Assembly (NCBI GenBank): GCA_902805985.1
Contig: CADCUW010000242.1
Location: forward strand, 1-6,274
Direction: 5' to 3'
Origin: an uncultured Rubrobacteraceae bacterium
GTDB lineage: Bacteria; Actinomycetota; Rubrobacteria; Rubrobacterales; Rubrobacteraceae
DNA length: 6,274 nt
Positions within the stretch are counted from its first letter, which is position 1. Every line of letters begins with the position of its first letter. Positions 1 to 5,097 of this stretch are shown here, one piece after another. The translations under genes were made by a program, and so were the position numbers. The notes under the pieces are model-generated. The model saw only the letters and a list, made by a program, of their open reading frames with translations, searched no databases and was not told the origin of the DNA.

Positions 1-1
1 T

Positions 2-85
2 GGCGGAGGCTGGTTCGGTGATAGCGGCGGTGGCGGCTGGGGAGACGGTGGCGGCGGAGGCGGCGGAGACGGCGGAGGGTCTTAG
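2..85 (+). CDS. C-terminal end of a Gly-rich protein (5' partial)
   Basis: Frame 2 of the + strand is open from the window edge to a TAG at 83-85 and encodes 27 residues, almost all glycine with interspersed W, F, D and S (for example GGGWFGDSGGGGWGDGG). Low-complexity Gly tails of this kind are known at the C-termini of several bacterial membrane proteins, such as TPM-domain and DUF2207-type proteins. The fold-bearing part lies outside the window, so no family can be assigned. The gene is convergent with the minus-strand oxidoreductase. If that gene's frameshift is corrected, its TAA (84-82) overlaps this TAG by two bases. The reading as coding rests on frame consistency and composition only; a non-coding GGC-rich tract is the alternative. 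Confidence 0.5.
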   Translation, partial: GGGWFGDSGGGGWGDGGGGGGGDGGGS

Positions 86-107
86 CAAGCCTCCGGGGCC
101 TTTGGCT

Positions 108-581
108 TCACGACGACCCTGACTGCCCTCCCTCCCCGTACGGCGGCGTCCACCTCCCGCGGGTCGGGCCGGGCGCTACGGCATCGAGCCCGACGCCGTA
201 GCGCCCGGCCGTGCCGGGAAACTCGGTAAGGAAAGTCCCCAGCCCCTGCACGACGGCGTCCCCGCCCGTCCCGGCCCACGCGCTGCCCGCTAGCTGTCTA
301 CCCCGCACCCGCGCCGCCACGGGCGCACCTTCTCGGAGGTTCTTCCACCAGGCGCTCCACTCCCCGCTGGTAAAGCTGAGTAAGCGCCCCTCGTGATGGA
401 GGTAACTCACCGGGACCGTGAACCGCCGCCGGCTCTTGCGCCCGGTGACGGTGAGGAGCATGATCCGGCCGCTGGCGAGCCCGTGCAGCGGCGAACGCAG
501 CGGCGAACGCAGCGGCGAACGCAGCAGCAACCTCACCCCCACGTTCAGCACATAGTATAGGCTCCGCTCCAACCTACCCAT
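108..581 (-). CDS. Deazaflavin/F420-type nitroreductase-family protein, C-terminus probably frameshifted
   Basis: This 157-aa protein resembles the DUF385 / deazaflavin-dependent nitroreductase family of small split-barrel proteins that bind F420 or a related flavin. Recognisable parts are the N-terminal helix, the first barrel strands at residues 39-60 (GRIMLLTVTGRKSRRRFTVP), and the segment EWSAWWKNLREGAPVAARVRG at about 74-94, which matches the family's usual 'W.NLR..P.v.v...G' block. The ATG at 581-579 is preferred over the further upstream frame start because an AGGGG SD lies 5 nt before it and the upstream gene stops at 590, giving a coupled operon with an 8-nt gap. After about residue 134 the frame reads a Pro/Gly/Ser-rich tail. 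The -1 frame instead reads ARPDPREVDAAVRGG followed by AVRVVVKP, ending at TAA 84-82. That fits the family C-terminus better. A one-base loss near 171-185 is therefore likely, real or artefactual. Substrate unknown. Confidence 0.72.
   Translation of the reverse strand: MGRLERSLYYVLNVGVRLLLRSPLRSPLRSPLHGLASGRIMLLTVTGRKSRRRFTVPVSYLHHEGRLLSFTSGEWSAWWKNLREGAPVAARVRGRQLAGSAWAGTGGDAVVQGLGTFLTEFPGTAGRYGVGLDAVAPGPTRGRWTPPYGEGGQSGSS
167..210. repeat. Perfect 16-bp inverted repeat inside the oxidoreductase gene
   Basis: GGCCGGGCGCTACGGC at 167-182 is the exact reverse complement of GCCGTAGCGCCCGGCC at 195-210, with a 12-nt spacer. It lies in the coding region, exactly where the reading frame seems to shift. 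No T-run follows on either strand, so it does not look like an ordinary terminator. Confidence 0.85.
486..527. repeat. 12-bp in-frame tandem repeat, 3 copies plus a partial one
   Basis: CAGCGGCGAACG occurs three times without mismatch (486-497, 498-509, 510-521), followed by a partial CAGCAG. On the minus strand it encodes RSPL three times (residues 21-32) near the N-terminus of the nitroreductase-family protein, between the first helix and the barrel. Because the unit is four codons, copy number changes keep the frame and only lengthen a linker. Confidence 0.9.
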
Positions 582-589
582 GGCGTCCC

Positions 590-1162
590 CTACACTATCC
601 CGATCACGCGCGGCAGCGCAACAAGGACCAGAAAAGCCAGGTTCGCCGACCAGAATACGAGCCCGAGTGAGAGGCAGCACCGGACCGCCGCCCGGCAGCT
701 TGGGGAAGACCCCTCAGCGAACATGAACCGCCGGCGCGCCCCGCGCAACTGCATGAGACGGTAGCCGGTAAAGGCGATCCCGGTGAGTACCACGATGTCC
801 GGGAAGAAGACGCCAGAGAAGACCATCTCGACGGCTATCTGAACGCCCAGCACCACCACGTACGCCAGCAAAGCCCGCCTGACGGCCGCCTCCCGTCCCC
901 AGACCGCGAGCGTCGCCGCCGGCAACCCCAACGACACCAGCGCCGCGGCCGCCATCCACGCCCCGAGCGCCGCCTCGCCCCGCCCCGAAAGCGTCCCCAC
1001 GAAATCCGCCCCGTCGAAAACCGCCAGCACCCCCAAAGCGGCCAACAACCCAACCAGCGCGGCACCGGCCGCTGTCGCACCCGCAAACACGAGCCCCCCG
1101 AACACTTCCCCCAGCCCGTCCCGGATCTTCCCGAACGAACCCGCCCTGACCCCTCTGACCAC
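590..1162 (-). CDS. Small multi-spanning membrane protein, function unknown
   Basis: A 190-aa hydrophobic protein that I cannot place in a named family. Likely membrane segments are at about residues 21-49, 66-87, 96-119, 121-137 and 165-189, with short Arg-rich cytoplasmic-type loops (REAAVRR at about 90-96, RGARRRF at about 140-146). A CC pair lies near residue 162. The start is GTG at 1162-1160, supported by a strong GGAGGT (1174-1169) 6 nt upstream. The stop (592-590) precedes the next start by 8 nt, so the two minus-strand genes are very probably co-transcribed and translationally coupled. The divergent marR and the palindrome over its promoter suggest inducible expression, perhaps in response to a small hydrophobic or redox-active compound. 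That role is inference. Confidence 0.8.
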   Translation of the reverse strand: MVRGVRAGSFGKIRDGLGEVFGGLVFAGATAAGAALVGLLAALGVLAVFDGADFVGTLSGRGEAALGAWMAAAALVSLGLPAATLAVWGREAAVRRALLAYVVVLGVQIAVEMVFSGVFFPDIVVLTGIAFTGYRLMQLRGARRRFMFAEGSSPSCRAAVRCCLSLGLVFWSANLAFLVLVALPRVIGIV

Positions 1163-1182
1163 CGAACGACCTCCGTCCGTGC

Positions 1183-1188
1183 TATTAT
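1183..1188 (+). promoter_or_regulatory. Candidate -10 box for leaderless marR
   Basis: TATTAT (one mismatch to TATAAT) ends 6 nt before the marR ATG at 1195, which is where transcription would start if the mRNA began at the A of ATG. No SD precedes that ATG. Leaderless mRNAs are common in actinobacteria. No convincing -35 is visible at 1158-1166. Confidence 0.45.
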
Positions 1189-1194
1189 GGTTTC

Positions 1195-1686
1195 ATGAGT
1201 GATTATCTTAATAATAAAGATAAGCGATTGTCAAGCTGTTCCGCGCAGCGGTTGGCGGGGTTGGTCCAGGCCGAGATTCGGGAGGTGCTGGCGTTCGCGG
1301 CGGCGATGGCGCGGCGGACGGGGCTCGGGCTCTCTGAGATGGCGGCGTTGGAGCACTTGCAGCAGGCCGGCGAGGAGGGCCTGACGCCGACGCAGCTGGG
1401 GCGGCGTCTGAGCCTCAGCTCGGGGGCCGTAACGGCGTTGGTAGATCGCATGGAGCGGGCCGGGCAGGTAGGTCGGCGGCCTAACCCGAACGACCGGAGA
1501 AGCTCGGTGGTGAGGACCCTGCCCTCCGGCCTGACGGCGGCCAGGAAGCACCTGCTGCCGGTGGGCGCGGACCTTCTGGAGAAGAGTGCGGAGCTGACGG
1601 ACGAGGAGCGGGTCATCGTGGGCGCTTACCTGGAGGCTGTGACGGAGGTCTTCGCGCGGCACGCTCGGGGTGAAGGTGCCACCTGA
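1195..1686 (+). CDS. MarR-family winged-helix transcriptional regulator
   Basis: A 163-aa protein, normal length for MarR. The winged helix-turn-helix spans about residues 46-110: LTPTQLGRRLSLSSGAVTAL contains the two helices of the HTH (recognition helix about 74-88), followed by VDRMERAGQVGRRPNPNDRR, where the Asp-Arg-Arg wing (100-102) is the family hallmark. Flanking helices (about 18-40 and 115-155) would form the dimer interface. MarR dimers bind palindromes and are usually released by small phenolic, hydrophobic or oxidising ligands. The ATG at 1195 has no SD but a -10-like box at leaderless distance. The first ten codons are very AT-rich (NNKDK) and hold a palindrome and the divergent promoter, so a later start (TTG 1228 or 1252) cannot be excluded. 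The gene is divergent from the membrane protein/oxidoreductase operon, its likely target, and convergent with lysR. Confidence 0.9.
   Translation: MSDYLNNKDKRLSSCSAQRLAGLVQAEIREVLAFAAAMARRTGLGLSEMAALEHLQQAGEEGLTPTQLGRRLSLSSGAVTALVDRMERAGQVGRRPNPNDRRSSVVRTLPSGLTAARKHLLPVGADLLEKSAELTDEERVIVGAYLEAVTEVFARHARGEGAT
1203..1223. promoter_or_regulatory. Candidate MarR operator (7-7-7 palindrome)
   Basis: TTATCTT (1203-1209) and AAGATAA (1217-1223) are perfect inverted 7-mers separated by AATAATA. Size and AT-richness suit a MarR dimer site. It covers the spacer and -10 of the minus-strand operon promoter and lies at about +9 to +29 of a leaderless marR transcript, so binding could repress both. It stands out sharply from the GC-rich surroundings. 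Confidence 0.6.
1205..1234 (-). promoter_or_regulatory. Promoter of the membrane protein/oxidoreductase operon
   Basis: On the minus strand a perfect TTGACA (1234-1229) is followed after 18 nt by TAAGAT (1210-1205), a 4/6 match to the -10 consensus. Transcription would begin near 1198, giving a leader of about 35 nt that carries the GGAGGT of the GTG-started gene at 1162. The promoter lies wholly inside marR codons 4-14 and is overlapped by the palindrome. Confidence 0.6.
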
Positions 1687-1707
1687 GCGGTGTGCCACCT
1701 GAGCGGT
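1676..1707. repeat. 16-bp tandem duplication over the marR stop codon
   Basis: GTGCCACCTGAGCGGT is present twice head-to-tail (1676-1691 and 1692-1707) and followed by a further GTGC. The first copy holds the marR TGA (1684-1686); the second copy is non-coding. The protein end is unaffected. The rest of the 48-bp gap to the convergent lysR shows no clear terminator. Confidence 0.85.
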
Positions 1708-1734
1708 GTGCGACAGGACGGCCCCCTGGCGGAC

Positions 1735-2694
1735 CTACGTAAACAGGTCTATAAGCTGTAGGTTCTCGAAGTCTGCGGCGAGGGTGGGGGAGAGCTCGGC
1801 CTGATCGCTCCGCTCGCCGAGGGTCGCCGCGACCTCCAGGAAGGCCGCCACGGGTCCCGTCGCCGGCGCGTCGCGGCGCCTGAGGGCGACGATGGAGCGG
1901 TTCATCTCGGGAGTCTCCTCCACGGCTATGAGGGAGAGGTTGCCGGAGGAGACGCTCCTCACGACGGCCGTTCGCGGAAGGAAGGCGACGCCGAGGCGGT
2001 GCTCGACCATCCTCTTGGCCGCCTCTATGTTGTCCACCTCCATCGTTCTCAGGTCCCTGATGCCGGCGTTCCTGAGCAGGGCGTGGGTCTGCTCGAAGTA
2101 GCTGGATGACTGGTCGAAGAAGATGAGTTGCTCCTCGCCGATCTCCGCGAGGTCGGCCCTTCCTCTCTTCGTGAACCTGTGCCCCGGGTCCACCACGAGC
2201 ACGAGCTCGTCCTCGTAGAGGTGCAGACTCTCCACCTCAGGGTGCCGCATCGCCCGCGTAAGGCCTAGCTGCACCTCCTCCTTCAGCGTCATCTCGAGAA
2301 TCTCCTCGGAATGCCCCGTCCTGACCGAGATGGAGACCCTCGGATAGGCCGCCACGAACCTCTCCAGGAGCCCCGGCAGCGCGTAGGTCCCCACCCCGGG
2401 CGAGGCCCCGATCAGGAGCCGCCCACCCGTCGCCCCCCGCAGCTCCTCCAGCCGCCGCCGCCCCTCCTCGAAGCTCCCTAGCACCCTCTCCGCGTACGGC
2501 GCGAACTCCCTCCCCGCGTCCGTCAGCCGCATCCCCCGGCTCGTCCTGACGAACAACTCGTCCCCGACCTCCTCCTCAAGCGCCTTCAACCGCGCCGTAA
2601 GCGTAGGCTGCGTAAGGAACATCTCCTCCGCGGCCCGGCTCAGGTTCCCGAGCCGCGCCACCGCCAGAAAGCACTCCAGTTGTCGGAATAACAA
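1735..2694 (-). CDS. LysR-family transcriptional regulator
   Basis: A 319-aa LysR-type regulator. The N-terminal winged HTH is typical: RQLECFLAVARLGNLSRAAE, then TQPTLTARLKALEEEVGDEL with the recognition helix (about 28-45), and FVRTSRGMRLTDAG closing the domain at about residue 62. A linker helix (about 65-88) leads to the periplasmic-binding-like effector domain from about 92 (GRLLIGASPGVGTYALPGLL) to about 295, including GLGVAFLP-like text (HRLGVAFLPRTAV). The tail of about 25 residues is slightly longer than usual. The start is TTG at 2694-2692, supported by GGGAG 5 nt upstream and by correct alignment of the family's 'RQLxxF' start. Family members act as tetramers and usually control a divergent target; here that is the glyoxylate-shunt cluster, an inference from layout. 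The inducer is unknown. Confidence 0.93.
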   Translation of the reverse strand: MLFRQLECFLAVARLGNLSRAAEEMFLTQPTLTARLKALEEEVGDELFVRTSRGMRLTDAGREFAPYAERVLGSFEEGRRRLEELRGATGGRLLIGASPGVGTYALPGLLERFVAAYPRVSISVRTGHSEEILEMTLKEEVQLGLTRAMRHPEVESLHLYEDELVLVVDPGHRFTKRGRADLAEIGEEQLIFFDQSSSYFEQTHALLRNAGIRDLRTMEVDNIEAAKRMVEHRLGVAFLPRTAVVRSVSSGNLSLIAVEETPEMNRSIVALRRRDAPATGPVAAFLEVAATLGERSDQAELSPTLAADFENLQLIDLFT

Positions 2695-2725
2695 GGCATC
2701 TCCCTTCGGTCACACCCAGGTTTTG

Positions 2726-2858
2726 AGGTTCGAGGTTTCAGGTGTTGGTTGAGGAACCTCTGCGGAGCCATCGGCGCCCCCCCGCGTCTTGAAGCCCGGA
2801 CTTCGCCTCCCGCCATGGGTCACGCTCCACACCCCTTATGCCCCAAAACCTCGAACCT
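2726..2858. repeat. Inverted repeat with 13-bp arms in the lysR upstream region
   Basis: AGGTTCGAGGTTT (2726-2738) is the exact reverse complement of AAACCTCGAACCT (2846-2858), with 107 bp between. Skipping an 8-bp insertion in the left copy extends the match outward to CCAGGTT on both sides. GAGGTT is also directly repeated in the left arm (2725-2730, 2733-2737). The arrangement resembles a small dispersed intergenic repeat or MITE-like remnant; no transposase and no clear target duplication are seen. Confidence 0.6.
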
Positions 2859-2872
2859 GGAGCCACTGTCAT
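2738..2872 (-). CDS. Possible small ORF in the lysR leader (44 codons)
   Basis: An ATG at 2872-2870 is preceded at 6 nt by AGGAG (2883-2879) and opens a 44-codon frame ending at TGA 2740-2738. The product is Arg/Gly/Trp-rich (for example GIRGVERDPWREAKSG) and resembles no family I know. It would lie in a long lysR leader transcript. Against it: both ends of the frame fall in the arms of the inverted repeat, and the composition looks like translated non-coding GC-rich DNA. The SD and spacing are the only positive evidence. Confidence 0.2.
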   Translation of the reverse strand: MTVAPGSRFWGIRGVERDPWREAKSGLQDAGGRRWLRRGSSTNT

Positions 2873-2913
2873 AAGTTTCTCCTATATCTGCGATACGTGC
2901 AAATGATTGGACT

Positions 2914-2919
2914 TATAAC
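2914..2919 (+). promoter_or_regulatory. Candidate -10 of the glyoxylate cluster
   Basis: TATAAC matches five of six -10 positions in an AT-rich stretch 50 nt upstream of the first ATG. The matching -35 position (about 2891-2896, CGATAC) is poor and overlaps ATACGTGCA (2893-2901), which would fit an activator-dependent promoter. TTGGAC (2907-2912) with TAACGT (2931-2936) is an alternative. Confidence 0.35.
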
Positions 2920-2969
2920 GGGCTGTCTTTTAACGTGTGTTTCACGGTAGATCGGCGAGAGGAGCAGGG

Positions 2970-3173
2970 ATGATACCGGTGCAGTACAGGGACCCGGAGA
3001 CGGAGGAGATCCTGGAGCGGCGTTACGAGGACGGGACGCCGTCCATAGGGGCGCGGGTGAAGATCGGGTTCGGCGAGTTCGAGGTTCTGTACCGGTGGCG
3101 TTGCGTGCCGACGTCGTGCATCGTCTACGTGCGGCGGGCCGCGGTCCGGCGGTGGGAGCAGGTTGCCGCCTAG
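2970..3173 (+). CDS. 67-aa hypothetical protein at the head of the glyoxylate cluster
   Basis: I do not recognise this protein. The ATG at 2970 has AGGAG (2960-2964) 5 nt upstream and is preferred over an in-frame GTG at 2937 without an SD. The N-terminal third is acidic and polar (RDPETEEILERRYEDG). The centre looks like beta strands (ARVKIGFGEFEVLYRWRCV, about 29-47). The C-terminus is basic (YVRRAAVRRWEQ). There is no signal peptide or membrane segment, and two cysteines lie at about residues 46 and 51. A small single-domain beta protein is plausible. It is followed after 110 nt by aceB on the same strand and may share its transcript, so a regulatory or accessory role in the shunt is possible but unsupported. 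The SD, codon bias and protein-like pattern make it a credible gene. Confidence 0.65.
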   Translation: MIPVQYRDPETEEILERRYEDGTPSIGARVKIGFGEFEVLYRWRCVPTSCIVYVRRAAVRRWEQVAA

Positions 3174-3186
3174 AGTGCCCCGAGGG

Positions 3187-3208
3187 GGTACCGACGGGGT
3201 ACCGACGG
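3187..3208. repeat. 11-bp tandem repeat in the aceB upstream gap
   Basis: GGTACCGACGG is present twice in direct succession (3187-3197, 3198-3208), just downstream of the 67-aa gene. Each copy contains the palindrome GGTACC. An operator pair or simple slippage product are both possible. Confidence 0.75.
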
Positions 3209-3229
3209 GCTCCAAGCGAGGGGCAAGCG

Positions 3230-3260
3230 CGCTTGCTAGAGTTTCTCCATCTGGCAAGCG
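3230..3260 (+). promoter_or_regulatory. RNA hairpin just before the aceB ribosome binding site
   Basis: CGCTTGCTAGA (3230-3240) pairs with TCTGGCAAGCG (3250-3260) over 11 bp with one G-U, leaving a 9-nt loop (GTTTCTCCA). The stem ends 2 nt before the purine-rich AGGGAGGAG (3263-3271). Its left arm can instead pair with GCAAGC at 3223-3228, since GCAAGCGCGCTTGC (3223-3236) is a perfect 14-bp palindrome, so two mutually exclusive folds exist. There is no U-run, so it is not a classical terminator. A processing, stability or translation-control element is possible. Confidence 0.45.
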
Positions 3261-3283
3261 TTAGGGAGGAGCCCGGACCACAG

Positions 3284-4888
<1,605 letters not shown>

Positions 4889-4921
4889 AAGGGACCGGAG
4901 ATCACAGGAGACGACATCAAC

Positions 4922-4960
4922 GGGCGCGGGGCGGAGGGCAAGACCTTCCGCCCCGCGCCC
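4922..4960 (+). terminator. Strong GC hairpin after aceB
   Basis: GGGCGCGGGGCGGA (4922-4935) pairs perfectly with TCCGCCCCGCGCCC (4947-4960). Three more pairs, one of them G-U, extend the stem to 17 bp around the loop CAAGA. It starts 33 nt after the aceB stop. No U-tract follows (CTGCTTCCCC), so it is either an I-shaped actinobacterial-type terminator or an intercistronic stability element that lowers aceA read-through. Confidence 0.65.
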
Positions 4961-4970
4961 CTGCTTCCCC

Positions 4971-4989
4971 GGTGCGTCGGGCACGTACC
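4971..4989 (+). other. Second small hairpin in the aceB-aceA gap
   Basis: GGTGCGT (4971-4977) pairs with ACGTACC (4983-4989) over 7 bp including one G-U, loop CGGGC. It lies 10 nt after the large hairpin. It may be part of a bipartite terminator or chance in GC-rich DNA. Confidence 0.3.
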
Positions 4990-5026
4990 CCGGCCTGCGG
5001 GCGGCGGGCGACTACCGCGCCTGCGG

Positions 5027-5052
5027 TGCACATATATGCACACATACGTGCA
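5027..5052. promoter_or_regulatory. TGCAC/GTGCA element cluster upstream of aceA
   Basis: TGCAC (5027-5031), TGCAC (5037-5041) and inverted GTGCA (5048-5052) are spaced 5 and 6 nt apart in an AT-rich island. The second and third form a 5-6-5 palindrome. They cover the -35 region of the likely aceA promoter. The right end reads ATACGTGCA, which also occurs at 2893-2901 upstream of the 67-aa gene and aceB. A transcription-factor site is likely; which factor is unknown. Confidence 0.5.
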
Positions 5053-5057
5053 GGCTG

Positions 5058-5063
5058 TATCAT
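5058..5063 (+). promoter_or_regulatory. Candidate -10 of aceA
   Basis: TATCAT has one mismatch to TATAAT and lies 34 nt before the aceA start, predicting transcription from about 5070. The -35 position (5035-5040, TATGCA) is poor and falls within the TGCAC cluster, suggesting an activator- or repressor-controlled promoter separate from that of aceB. Confidence 0.4.
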
Positions 5064-5097
5064 GCGGTGATCAGAGACAGAGAGCGTAGGAGGAAAA

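Larger units (their letters stand above)
2695..2969. other. Intergenic region between lysR and the glyoxylate cluster
   Basis: This 275-bp gap divides into two parts. The first (2711-2865) holds a widely spaced inverted repeat, a run of seven C (2777-2783) and no obvious promoter. The second (about 2866-2960) is AT-richer and carries promoter-like elements on both strands, including TATAAC (2914-2919, +) and ATACGTGCA (2893-2901). LysR sites (T-N11-A) would be expected here, but I could not single one out with confidence. Confidence 0.6.

Noticed and set aside
86..107. Bidirectional terminator between the convergent genes at the left end
   Set aside because: AAGCC/GGCTT can form only a 5-bp stem and there is no T-run; the segment may in fact be coding in the corrected oxidoreductase frame.
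582..680. 33-residue N-terminal extension of the oxidoreductase from 680
   Set aside because: It overlaps the upstream membrane-protein gene by about 90 bp, and the internal ATG at 581 has its own SD and starts at the family N-terminus.
3095..3283. N-terminal extension of malate synthase from GTG 3095
   Set aside because: It overlaps the SD-led 67-aa gene in another frame, has no malate synthase sequence, and ATG 3284 gives the normal family length.
5062..5070. Two-codon upstream ORF (ATG CGG TGA) before aceA
   Set aside because: It lies at or before the predicted transcription start and has no SD; most likely chance.
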